Origin: Piscinibacter caeni | GTDB taxonomy: Bacteria; Pseudomonadota; Gammaproteobacteria; Burkholderiales; Burkholderiaceae_C | Reading direction: 5' to 3' | NCBI GenBank assembly: GCA_003265685.1 | Contig: KZ836120.1 | Location: forward strand, 1 to 54,467 | Length of the DNA stretch: 54,467 bases | In this document: one piece after another, positions 25,822 to 33,838 of the stretch | Layout of the letters: every line of letters begins with the position of its first letter | Position numbering within the stretch: position 1 is the stretch's first letter | Made by a program: the position numbers and the translations under genes | The notes under the pieces: generated by a model | Database searches by the model: none | The model's input: only the letters and a program-made list of their open reading frames with translations | What the model was told of the DNA's origin: nothing

Positions 25822-26880
25822 ATGGATTCCGATTTCGACACCACCCTGCCTCTGCCCACTCTTGACCACGCCGCCCGGCGTCAGCATGTCCAGGCGGCGC
25901 TCGATGCCAAGACCAAGCCGCTGGGCGCGCTGGGCCGGCTCGAATCGTTGGCCGTTCAGCTCGCGGTCGCGCTCGGCACCGACCAGCCCGCCTTGTTCGC
26001 ACCGCAGCTGGTGGTGTTCGCCGCCGACCACGGCATCGCCGCGCGCGGCGTCTCGGCCTACCCGGCCGAGGTGACGCGGCAGATGGTGCTGAACTTTTTG
26101 ACCGGCGGCGCGGCCGTGTCGGTGCTGGCGCGCCAGCACGGCCTGGCCCTGACAGTGGCCGACTGCGGCGTTGCCGCCGAGTTCGAGGCTCACCCGATGC
26201 TGGTGCGGCTGAAGACGGCTGGCGCCGAGCACGGCACTGCCGATGCAAGCCGCGGCCCGGCGATGAGCGAGGCGCAATGCCGCACCGCCATCCTGCAGGG
26301 CCGCCGCCTCGTCGCGGCGCTGCCCGGCAACGTGCTGCTGCTGGGCGAGATGGGCATTGGCAACACCTCGGCGGCCGCCTTGCTGATGGCCCGCCTGACC
26401 GGCGCGCCGCTGCAGGTGTGCACCGGCCGTGGCACGGGTCTCGACGATGCAGGCCTCGCCGCCAAGCGCGCGGTGCTGGCCGAGGCACTGGAGGCCAACG
26501 CCCAGGCGACGCGGCCGCTGCAGGCCCTGGCCGCACTCGGTGGCCTGGAGATCGCCACCATGGTCGGCGCGGTGCAGCAGGCTGCGGTGAGCGGGCGCGT
26601 GATCGTGGTCGACGGCTTCATCACGACAGCCGCCGTGGCGGTGGCGGCCGCGCTGCAGCCCGCCGTGCTCGCCCACTGCGTCTTCGCGCACCGTTCGCAG
26701 GAGACCGGGCACACGCACTGGCTGCAGCGCCTGGGTGTGCAGCCGCTGCTGGACCTGGACCTGCGACTCGGCGAAGGCTCGGGCGCCGCGCTGGCATGGC
26801 CGCTGCTCGACTCCGCCTGCCGCGTGCTGGCCGAGATGGCCAGCTTCGCCTCGGCCGGGGTCAGCCAGCGCACGCCATGA
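25822..26880 (+). CDS. cobT: Nicotinate-nucleotide:dimethylbenzimidazole phosphoribosyltransferase
   Basis: A 352-residue CobT protein. Diagnostic motifs are TKPLGALGRLESLAVQLA, VVFAADHGIAARGVSAYPAE, EVTRQMVLNFLTGGAAV, LLGEMGIGNTSAAALL and HCVFAHRSQETGHTHWLQRL. It activates the lower-ligand base as alpha-ribazole phosphate. It starts four bases after the cobQ stop and overlaps cobS. Confidence 0.95.
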   Translation: MDSDFDTTLPLPTLDHAARRQHVQAALDAKTKPLGALGRLESLAVQLAVALGTDQPALFAPQLVVFAADHGIAARGVSAYPAEVTRQMVLNFLTGGAAVSVLARQHGLALTVADCGVAAEFEAHPMLVRLKTAGAEHGTADASRGPAMSEAQCRTAILQGRRLVAALPGNVLLLGEMGIGNTSAAALLMARLTGAPLQVCTGRGTGLDDAGLAAKRAVLAEALEANAQATRPLQALAALGGLEIATMVGAVQQAAVSGRVIVVDGFITTAAVAVAAALQPAVLAHCVFAHRSQETGHTHWLQRLGVQPLLDLDLRLGEGSGAALAWPLLDSACRVLAEMASFASAGVSQRTP

Positions 26881-27680
26881 CGATGCTGGTGCGAGAGCTG
26901 AGGCTCTTCATGCTGGCGCTGCAGTTCCTGACCCGCGTGCCTGTGCCGGCGTGGGTCGGCTTCGACCCCGCGCAGATGCGCCGGGCGGTTCGGCACTTTC
27001 CGCTCGTGGGCGTGCTGATCGGGGCCTTCAGCGCCGGCATCGCGCTGGCTGCCAGTCGGCTCTGGCCGCCTACCGTGGCGGCCGCGCTGGCGGTGGCCGC
27101 CACCGTGTGGCTCACCGCGGCCTTCCACGAGGACGGACTGGCCGACACCTTCGACGCGCTGCTGGGCGCCGCCCCGCGCGACAAGGCGCTGGCAATCATG
27201 AAGGATTCGCGCATCGGCACCTACGGCGCCGTGGCGCTCGTGCTGTCGCTGCTGCTGCGTACGCTTTTGCTAGCCGAACTGATGGCACGCGATCCGGCGG
27301 CGGCCGCCGTCATCCTGATCGCCGCCCACGCGAGCGGGCGCAGCGCTGCAGTGGCGTTGATGGCGGCCCTGCCCTATGCGCGCACTGAGGAGGGTGATGC
27401 GGCGCAGGCCAAGGCGGGCAGCGTGGCGCGCGATGTACCCGGCATCGATGCGGCATGGGCTGTCGCCGTCGGCCTGCTCACGCTGGCATTCGCGGCCTGG
27501 ACACAGGCATCGCCGATCGCGGCGGGTGCCTCGCTACTGGCGCTGGGCTGCATGGTCCTCATGTTGCGCCACTGGCTTCGACGTCACCTGGGTGGCTACA
27601 CCGGCGACACCCTGGGCGCCGCTGAACAGTTCGGCGAGGTCGCCGTCCTGCTGTCGTTCGCCGCGTCGGCGTCGGGATGA
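26877..27680 (+). CDS. cobS: Adenosylcobinamide-GDP ribazoletransferase (cobalamin synthase)
   Basis: A 267-residue membrane protein with five to seven hydrophobic segments. The metal-binding motif AAFHEDGLADTFDALLG and the downstream MKDSRIGTYGAVALV are family hallmarks, and GYTGDTLGAAEQFGEV ends the conserved part. It joins AdoCbi-GDP and alpha-ribazole(-phosphate). The start overlaps cobT and the stop overlaps the phosphatase gene. Confidence 0.94.
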   Translation: MTMLVRELRLFMLALQFLTRVPVPAWVGFDPAQMRRAVRHFPLVGVLIGAFSAGIALAASRLWPPTVAAALAVAATVWLTAAFHEDGLADTFDALLGAAPRDKALAIMKDSRIGTYGAVALVLSLLLRTLLLAELMARDPAAAAVILIAAHASGRSAAVALMAALPYARTEEGDAAQAKAGSVARDVPGIDAAWAVAVGLLTLAFAAWTQASPIAAGASLLALGCMVLMLRHWLRRHLGGYTGDTLGAAEQFGEVAVLLSFAASASG

Positions 27681-28228
27681 GCGGGCTGCAGCTGCACGCA
27701 TGGCGACACCCCGCAGCGATCGGGGCGGAAGGCCGGTGCATCGGGCGGACGGACCTGCGCGTCGATGCCCGGCGTGCGAAGCGGCAGGCGCACCGGATCC
27801 GCGCCTTCGCCCGCCGCCACGGCCTGCCCTGCATCGTCGTCACTTCGCCGCTGGAACGCTGCCGAGCGGTGGGGCGCTGGCTGTTACGCTGGGGCTGGCG
27901 ACACTGGATCGACCCCGCGCTCGTCGAAGCGAACTTCGGCGAGTGGGACGGACAACCCTGGACGGCCGTTGCGCCCAAGGCGATCGACGCCTGGTGCGCC
28001 GACTTCGTGGACCATGCCCCGGGCGGCGGCGAGCCCGTCGCATTGGTGCTGCGGAGAGTGCGGTCCTTCGATCCCGGCGAGGCACGGCTGCTGGTAACGC
28101 ACGGCGGCTGGCTCTCCGCCGCGCTGTGGGTGCGCGATCAAGGCGGCGCGCGGCCGAAGAGCGAGCAGTGGCCGGCTCCACCGCGCCACGGGCAACGGAT
28201 CGACCTTGAATGGCAGCGGATCGCATGA
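27677..28228 (+). CDS. Histidine phosphatase, probable alpha-ribazole phosphatase
   Basis: A 183-residue phosphoglycerate-mutase-like phosphatase. The catalytic motif reads WRHPAAIGAEGRCIGRTDL (RHP where RHG is usual); an Arg follows in VTSPLERCRAVG, the acid in EANFGEWDGQPW, and the second His in RLLVTHGGWLSAAL. Position at the end of the cob genes points to removal of the ribazole 5'-phosphate (CobC of Salmonella, CobZ-like role). The RHP variant also occurs in some real phosphatases, so activity is probably retained. Confidence 0.85.
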   Translation: MSGLQLHAWRHPAAIGAEGRCIGRTDLRVDARRAKRQAHRIRAFARRHGLPCIVVTSPLERCRAVGRWLLRWGWRHWIDPALVEANFGEWDGQPWTAVAPKAIDAWCADFVDHAPGGGEPVALVLRRVRSFDPGEARLLVTHGGWLSAALWVRDQGGARPKSEQWPAPPRHGQRIDLEWQRIA

Positions 28229-28956
28229 TGAGTCGCGCCGACCCGCAACCGGCCGTCACGGCACCAGAGTGCGACTGCACGATCGCGAGCCAGCAAAGAG
28301 ACTTCTCCGAATGGCACCTGGGCCGGCCCCATTTCGCGGTATGGGCCCTCGCGCTGGAGGATCCAGCCCTGGACGTGCGCCTCAGACATGTTCGAACCGC
28401 CCTCGACGGTCACCTGCTGCGCGGCTACGAGCGGCAGCCGCACATCACTGTGCACGTGTGCGGCTTCCCCACGACGACGGCACGCCGGAACGACGACTTC
28501 GCGGTCGACGAACTCAAGGTGCAGATCGGCGCTCTTGTCCAGTCGGACATCGTCGCGTTCGACGTGCACGTCGGCGAGCCGTTCACGTTCACGTCCGCCG
28601 CATGCCTCTCGGTCGAGGATGCTGCGGGCAGCCTGACCCGCATTCGATCCCTCTGGGAACGGGCCGCGCCGACCTGGGACCGGACACACTATGTGCCGCA
28701 CGTCACCGCCGGCCTCTATGCCGGCGCGTGGCCGTTGGCCGAGATCGAGGCGCGCCTGCGTTCGACTCCCTGCCCATCCCCCCTTGCCCTGCGAGTCCGT
28801 TCGGTCGACTGGATGTGCTACGACAGCACCCGGATTGCCGGTCCCCTGCGAACCCTGATTCGATTCGATCTTGAGCGCCGGCTGGCGCATGTCGTCGACG
28901 GCAAGCGGCTGCGACGAATGTTCGGACAGGGAGCGGGTCAACTCGAGCAGGCATGA
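28225..28956 (+). CDS. 2H phosphoesterase (LigT/2'-5' RNA ligase-like)
   Basis: The start at 28225 overlaps the phosphatase stop (ATGA), giving about 243 residues. Two HxT-type motifs, RQPHITVHVCGF and YVPHVTAGLYAG, sit about 100 residues apart as in 2H phosphoesterases. WHLGRPHFAVWALALEDP near the N-terminus and a C-terminal RFDLERRL complete the fold pattern. Enzymes of this group act on 2',3'-cyclic or ADP-ribose 1'',2''-cyclic phosphates. A link to B12 is positional only; it might process a nucleotide loop by-product. Confidence 0.75.
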   Translation: MMSRADPQPAVTAPECDCTIASQQRDFSEWHLGRPHFAVWALALEDPALDVRLRHVRTALDGHLLRGYERQPHITVHVCGFPTTTARRNDDFAVDELKVQIGALVQSDIVAFDVHVGEPFTFTSAACLSVEDAAGSLTRIRSLWERAAPTWDRTHYVPHVTAGLYAGAWPLAEIEARLRSTPCPSPLALRVRSVDWMCYDSTRIAGPLRTLIRFDLERRLAHVVDGKRLRRMFGQGAGQLEQA

Positions 28957-29662
28957 TCATCATGATTCCCTTCAAGTCCATGCGGGACCAGGCCGGGCTG
29001 AACCGGCAGCACATCTTCGATCTCGCACGGCTCCCGCCGGACCTGCTTGCGCCGCTGGACCTTGGCCAGCACGAACGTCAGCTCATCCTCCTCGGACACG
29101 CTGGGCGCCTCCTGTGGGAGCGCGTACAGAAGCATGCAACCGACCCGGTGCATCCGATCGACTCCTACACGATAGGCGTGGTCGAGCAATGGGCAGCCCT
29201 TGCGCTGCCCCATACGCGGATTCGCTTCGTCTACCCCAGGGGACTACCAGCCAACCGGCACGTTGGTCTCCAGCGCCTCGGGACGCTCGCGGGTTGGCAC
29301 CATCCATCCCCGTTCATGGTGGGCATCGATGCCAGGTGGGGCAGCTGGTTTGCCTACCGCGCAGCGATCATCGTGGACTCGGAACTTCCGGCTTCACCGG
29401 TCGAAGACCACGGGCATCCATGCGTCGATTGCACCGCCAAGCCGTGCATCGGGACGTGCCCAGCCTCTGCGCTCGACTCGGGGACCATGGACATGAACGC
29501 CTGCACCGCCAGCGGCTCTTTGAAGCCTCGCCCTGCGCGTACGGCTGCCTGGCGCGACAGGCCTGCCCTGTAGGCGTCGAGCACCGGTACGACGAGTGCC
29601 AGGTCCGGCACAGCGGTACCGGATCGCTCGCAGCCATCAGGCGCTTGCTGAAGGCGTCGTAA
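28953..29662 (+). pseudogene. Fe-S (ferredoxin/QueG-like) protein gene with one frameshift
   Basis: The ATG at 28953 overlaps the preceding stop. The first frame gives a protein with CVDCTAKPCIGTCPASAL, half of a cysteine-rich cluster-binding region, then turns into nonsense and stops at 29573. In the next frame, from about 29511, FEASPCAYGCLARQACPVG and VEHRYDECQVRH complete the expected second cysteine set and run to a stop at 29660-29662. One missing base near 29510 explains this. It is either a recent loss or a sequencing error. Role unknown; such proteins are electron carriers or corrinoid reductase-like. Confidence 0.6.
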
Positions 29663-30072
29663 CCGCGCCGACTGGACGCCAAGCAGAAGACGAAAGCCGC
29701 GGGACAATCCGCTTGAATCAGTTGCCCCACCGCGCTTCGCGCGACCCGCGACGCACGAAGCGGGCATCCAATTGCGCTGCGGCGTCCGGCACAGAGGTCC
29801 GTTTCACTACAGACCGCGGTTGGCACAACCCGCGCCGGACGAGGCACCCAGAGTGCGTGTAAGCGATCGAGGCGCCGACCAGCAGAACCCATCAGGGACA
29901 GCGAGCTCGTCTCGCATCGGAAATCCGGATGTACGGTTGCATTCTCTTCCTTCGTGCAGCAGCGCGCTGGTAGCTTGGCAAACCGAGGGCGTCCATGTAC
30001 GCCTGGGGAACACAGCTTGAACTGAAGCGGCCCGGATAGTGAACATGTGTCCGCGACAGGAGAGGCGGACAC
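29663..30072. other. Intergenic stretch ending in an IS66-family left end
   Basis: No supported gene. From 29859 the sequence GTAAGCGATCGAGGCGCC resembles an IS66-family terminal repeat, and the first transposon ORF begins at 30073. The part before 29859 shows nothing recognisable. Confidence 0.4.
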
Positions 30073-30445
30073 GTGAACACTTACGGCGTGGATCTGATGG
30101 GTCGTCGGCGCCGACGCCAACACAGCGCCAAGGTCAAGGCGACGGTGATCGAGGAATGCCTGAGGCCGGGCGTCTCGATCACCGCAGCGGCGCTGGCACA
30201 CGGCCTGAACGCCAACATGCTGCGCAAGTGGGCGATCGACGCCGAGCACAAGGAGCCGGTGCCGCACCCTCGTGTTGCGAAGCCATTGCCCGATCCGCCG
30301 CCAGTACCGCCGGCGCAGTTCGTTCCACTGGCCCTGTCGGGGCCGACGGTCGATGGCGAGATCCGGATCGAGCTGCGCCGGGCCGGGACGACGGTCAAGA
30401 TCGTCTGGCCCGCGCCGGCGGATCGGGACTACGAGGCCTGGCTCA
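29859..30445 (+). mobile_element. IS66-family fragment
   Basis: A GTAAGCG-type end at 29859 and one TnpA-type ORF remain. The other two IS66 ORFs and the right end are absent; the sequence passes directly into the broken eutN region. The boundaries are approximate. Probably an old, immobile remnant. Confidence 0.55.
30073..30445 (+). pseudogene. IS66 TnpA (OrfA) homologue, 3' end lost
   Basis: The frame from ATG 30073 reads RRRRRQHSAKVKATVIEECL, then GVSITAAALAHGLNANMLRK, VDGEIRIELRRAGTTVKIVW and ADRDYEAWL, the helix-turn-helix and tail of an IS66 OrfA. The expected short terminus is lost; after about 30445 the frame simply runs on through the antisense of the eutN remnant. Intact IS66 elements need OrfB and OrfC, which are missing. 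Confidence 0.7.
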
Positions 30446-30552
30446 TACGAAACCGACGCAGCAAGCGACCACCGCGGATCCGGCTCTGCCGGGCCGCCAG
30501 CGGTGCCCCCTTGAGGGGCGCGCGAAGCGCGGGCTGCGCGACGCGAGCGTCG

Positions 30553-30869
30553 TCACGGTTTGGTGAAAGTCGTACGGCCGTCGAACTGCACCGAATCGAC
30601 GATTGCGACAACGGCGGCATCGGTGGCACCGACTGGCCCTCGCGCTCGACGCGGGCGGCGCTGCCGTGCGCGACGAGGACGACCTATCCGATGCCGGCAC
30701 CGGTCAGGTCGACAGCCACGTACACCAGCCGCGACACAGCTTCGGCATCTGCCGATCCGCCGAGGGCGGTCATACGCCGGCACCGGCTGCAACAGCAGCA
30801 GCTCGTGCGCCGAGATCCCTTGGCCTTGATCGAAGCGACGACGGAGCCGCGGACCTACGCGAGCTGCAA
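30553..30869 (-). pseudogene. Frameshifted second eutN (BMC-P) gene
   Basis: The minus strand aligns along its length to the intact pentamer gene at 8057-8368. The C-terminal AAVVAIVDSVQFDGRTTF matches AAVIAIVDSVQFDGETTF. The start codon position is mutated (CAA on the plus strand at 30867-30869 where CAT is expected) and one base is missing near 30633, changing the frame. Upstream bases also resemble the control region of the intact gene. It is a dead relic of a second BMC locus. Confidence 0.85.
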
Positions 30870-31103
30870 GAGCGTTGTCTCCGTCTTCTTCTTTCGCAAC
30901 GCTTTGGAATGTCCCACTGGCGGCGAAGTCATTGTCCGAGCCGGACAACGCGCTCGGCTGCGATTTGTCCGCCGAGGCCATAGTTCCCGCGCCTGCCACC
31001 CTCTAGAGGCGCGGCCGCGGGCAGCCCCGATCGAAAGTTCAGCAGGACCGTCGATATGGGCACCATTGCTCCGCCGAGCGTCGCACGAGTAGGAGACAAC
31101 CTC
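30870..31103. promoter_or_regulatory. Control region related to the BMC divergent promoter
   Basis: Between the eutN relic and the membrane protein gene. CTTTGGAATG and GGCGGCGAAGTCATTGTCC match the pentamer side of 8369-8568. TTGTCCG-AGC-CGGACAA (30942-30958) is a perfect inverted repeat, a possible operator. GCCGAGGCCATAGTTCCC near 30970 matches the plus-side element also found near 36510. The membrane protein gene now uses this region. Confidence 0.45.
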
Positions 31104-32222
31104 ATGGACACGCAAACGCAGCAGAAGCCGCCCTCCGGCCTGCAACTCGGACCCGTCACTTTCTCGGTGATGAGCCTGTTGGTCATTGCGGTGGGCAGCT
31201 ACCTTATCTGGGCCCTGTTCGCCGACCCGTCTCGAGCGGTATGGAAGACCTATCCGCAGCCGTTCGGCGTGGTGCTGTTCTGGTCGATCCTGTTCGTCGT
31301 GTTCTTCGGCTTTCTTGGGCAGCTGTGGGGGCTCGGTCACTTGCCTCAGCCGATCGGCGGCGTAACGTGGTTCCTGCTCACGACCGCGTTGGCGGTGGTC
31401 GTCCCGAGCGTCCTGCTGCACGGCTACGGGGCCCTTGACCCCGCCTTCGACATCGGCAAGGGCGGCTATACCGCGACGACGATGATCGTCCTTATCGGCT
31501 TCTACACCTGGGGCATCCTCGGCACGAGCATGGGGCATTGGCCCTGGGTCGACCTGGGCCTTAAGCAGCCGTGGGTCGGCATCGGCGGCTTTCTCTTCGG
31601 CTTCGTGCTCACCTTCTTCGGCTACCTGGTGCTGATCTATCCGAACCTCGCCAGTTGGACATCGCCGGAACGAACCGTGCTGCCGCTGACAACCGTCATC
31701 GGCTGGTTCTACAGCGTGATCGTGTCGTGGCTGACCACGTTCCTCATCCTGGATAATTGGCCATGGAGCAAGCTCGGGTCACGGGCGAAGACCGCGCTCG
31801 CCGCCTTGGTCGGCAACTTCATCATCGGCACCGCCATCTACTTCTTCCTTCTGGCGTTGCTCAAAGGCTTCCTGATGCCGGTGGAAGCGCAGACGGCGCT
31901 TGGCGCCGCGATCAACATCTGGCCGGCGCACCTGGGCGTGTTCATGTCGTTCTGGCTGATCTTCTGGGCCAACGTGGCGGGCAACCCTCCGCTCAATCTC
32001 GGTCCGGCGGCCAACAGAGTGGTGCGCCTCGTCGTCACGTTCGGCTTGGCCGTCGCCACGTTCGTGGGCTACACGCGGTGGTTCGCGGTCCAGGTCCTCA
32101 ACGAGAAAGAAATCGCCCCAGGCTTCGGTGGCGACCCGCTGACCTGGGTCGACTTGATGATCTACGTCATGCTGGTATATGTCATCTACTTTGGCTCCTA
32201 CGGCCTCAACCGAAAGACCTGA
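31104..32222 (+). CDS. Multi-pass membrane protein of unknown function
   Basis: A 372-residue protein starting at ATG 31104 with AGGAG ten bases upstream. About ten hydrophobic segments lie near residues 18-40, 53-75, 83-108, 123-142, 157-180, 192-217, 230-257, 273-292, 305-325 and 348-365. Aromatic-rich loops include GHWPWVDLGLKQPW and LDNWPWSKL. No ATP-binding, cofactor or redox motif is seen, and no family is recognised. It lies behind a promoter region related to that of the BMC unit, so a role as substrate uptake protein or channel for the same pathway is plausible (inference). Confidence 0.8.
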   Translation: MDTQTQQKPPSGLQLGPVTFSVMSLLVIAVGSYLIWALFADPSRAVWKTYPQPFGVVLFWSILFVVFFGFLGQLWGLGHLPQPIGGVTWFLLTTALAVVVPSVLLHGYGALDPAFDIGKGGYTATTMIVLIGFYTWGILGTSMGHWPWVDLGLKQPWVGIGGFLFGFVLTFFGYLVLIYPNLASWTSPERTVLPLTTVIGWFYSVIVSWLTTFLILDNWPWSKLGSRAKTALAALVGNFIIGTAIYFFLLALLKGFLMPVEAQTALGAAINIWPAHLGVFMSFWLIFWANVAGNPPLNLGPAANRVVRLVVTFGLAVATFVGYTRWFAVQVLNEKEIAPGFGGDPLTWVDLMIYVMLVYVIYFGSYGLNRKT

Positions 32223-32460
32223 CGGCGGCGCTACAGTCGCGGTCGAGCCGACGCGAGGCGCCGCCGATGAACGCGTGGGTCGAGCGAGCCGATCGCAAGC
32301 GCCATGAGCATCCGCTGCAGGCTCCGGCATGCGCGGCGCGCAGATGCGCAACGCACGCTGCGACAGCGTACCCCGCTCGACAGGTCGCGAGCGTCGAGCC
32401 TCCAGGCCGGGAAGTTTGGCACGTCCTTTTCGCGAAGCCCGGGATCGTCGGAAAGCGGCC

Positions 32461-33625
32461 TAGTGTCCCGTCCCGCAAATAACTGGCATTAAACATGCAT
32501 GCCAGTGCGGTATCTTGGAACCGGAGATACCGTGATGAGAACGGGCAGGCCGAAGGCGGAATTGGTGTTGAGCGTCGACGAGCAAGCGCAGCTGCAGTCG
32601 TTCGCGCGCAGCCGCTCGCTGCCCGCCGCGCTGAGCAATCGCGCGCGCTTGGTGCTGGCCAGCGCCGCGGGCGAGCCGAACAACGCGATCGCCGCGCGGC
32701 TGAAGATGACCAAGCAAACCGTTGGCAAGTGGCGCGCGCGGTTCATCGAGCGGCGCGTCCCCGGCCTGTACGACGACGTGCGCCCGGGCAAGCCGCGCAC
32801 GATCGACGATGAGCGCGTCGCGCAGTTGATCAAGACGACGCTGCACACCAAGCCGGCCAACGGCTCGACGCACTGGAGCGTGCGCACGGTGGCCGCCGAG
32901 ACGGGCATCTCCAAGACCAGCGTGCAGCGCTACTTCCAGCTCTTCGGCCTGCAGCCGCACCGCAGTGAGGGCTTCAAGCTGTCCAACGACCCGTTCTTCA
33001 TCGAGAAGCTGCGCGACGTGGTCGGCCTGTACCTGAGCCCGCCGGACAACGCGCTGGTGATCTGCGTGGATGAGAAGAGCCAGTGCCAGGCGCTGGAGCG
33101 CACGCAGCCGATGCTGCCCATGGGGTTCGGCTATGTCGAGGGCGTCACCCACGACTACAAGCGCCACGGCACGACCACGCTGTTCGCAGCGCTGAACGTG
33201 CTCAACGGTGCAGTGCTGGCAGCGTGCAAGCCGCGCCACCGGCACCAGGAGTTCCTCGCCTTCCTGCGCGAGATCGACAAGGCGGTGCCGGCTGAGTTGG
33301 ACGTCCACTGCATCGCCGACAACTACGCCACCCACAGCCACCCGAAGATCAAGGCTTGGCTTGCAACCCGGCCGCGCTGGCACATGCACTTCATCCCGAC
33401 CTACAGCTCCTGGCTGAACCAGGTCGAACGATTCTTCTCGCTGATCACCGACAAGGCCATCCGCCGCGGCTCGTTCACCAGCGTCAAACAACTCGTGCAG
33501 CGCATCGATCACTTCGTCACCGCGCATAACGCGAACTGCCAGCCGTTCAAGTGGACCGCCACCGCAGATTCGATCCTCGAAAAGCTCCATCGACTTTGCT
33601 CACGTATCAGCGGGACAGGACACTA
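32461..33625 (+). mobile_element. IS630-family insertion sequence
   Basis: Terminal inverted repeats TAGTGTCCCGTCCCGC (32461-32476) and GCGGGACAGGACACTA (33610-33625) match at 15 of 16 positions and bracket one transposase gene. TA at both ends fits the TA target duplication of this family. The element appears complete. Its right TA is part of the CTAG target of the IS5-family element that inserted next to it. Confidence 0.92.
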
Positions 33626-33626
33626 G
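32499..33626 (+). CDS. IS630-family transposase
   Basis: A 375-residue protein (a start 12 codons downstream at 32535, MRTGRPKAEL, is equally possible). It has an N-terminal helix-turn-helix (AARLKMTKQTVGKWRARF) and a second winged part (RTVAAETGISKTSVQRYFQL). The DDE catalytic residues are in VICVDEKSQCQ, CIADNYATHSH and SSWLNQVERFFS. The frame is intact, so the element could be active. The stop uses the last bases of the inverted repeat. Confidence 0.92.
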   Translation: MPVRYLGTGDTVMRTGRPKAELVLSVDEQAQLQSFARSRSLPAALSNRARLVLASAAGEPNNAIAARLKMTKQTVGKWRARFIERRVPGLYDDVRPGKPRTIDDERVAQLIKTTLHTKPANGSTHWSVRTVAAETGISKTSVQRYFQLFGLQPHRSEGFKLSNDPFFIEKLRDVVGLYLSPPDNALVICVDEKSQCQALERTQPMLPMGFGYVEGVTHDYKRHGTTTLFAALNVLNGAVLAACKPRHRHQEFLAFLREIDKAVPAELDVHCIADNYATHSHPKIKAWLATRPRWHMHFIPTYSSWLNQVERFFSLITDKAIRRGSFTSVKQLVQRIDHFVTAHNANCQPFKWTATADSILEKLHRLCSRISGTGH

Positions 33627-33838
33627 CAGGCTGTTGAATTTCGGGCGCGCAAGCGCCGATCAGTAGTTCCGATGGTGCCGTTCAGGCCAGGAACACGCTC
33701 GGCGTGCGGCTGATCGGTTCGAAGGCAGGCGGCTGGCGCTCGTCAGGGGATGCGCGCGGGCTTCGCAACGGCTCATGGAAGCACTCCTTGCGGCCCGGTA
33801 CACAGTATTCGCGCCATCCGGACGATGTTGCTGGCCGT

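Noticed and set aside
30073-31092. 339-codon frame read as one protein
   Set aside because: Only the first part is IS66 OrfA; the rest is the antisense of a dead eutN gene and its upstream region.
32223-32460. Possible gene between the membrane protein and the IS630 element
   Set aside because: Frames on both strands lack start signals and motifs; treated as intergenic.
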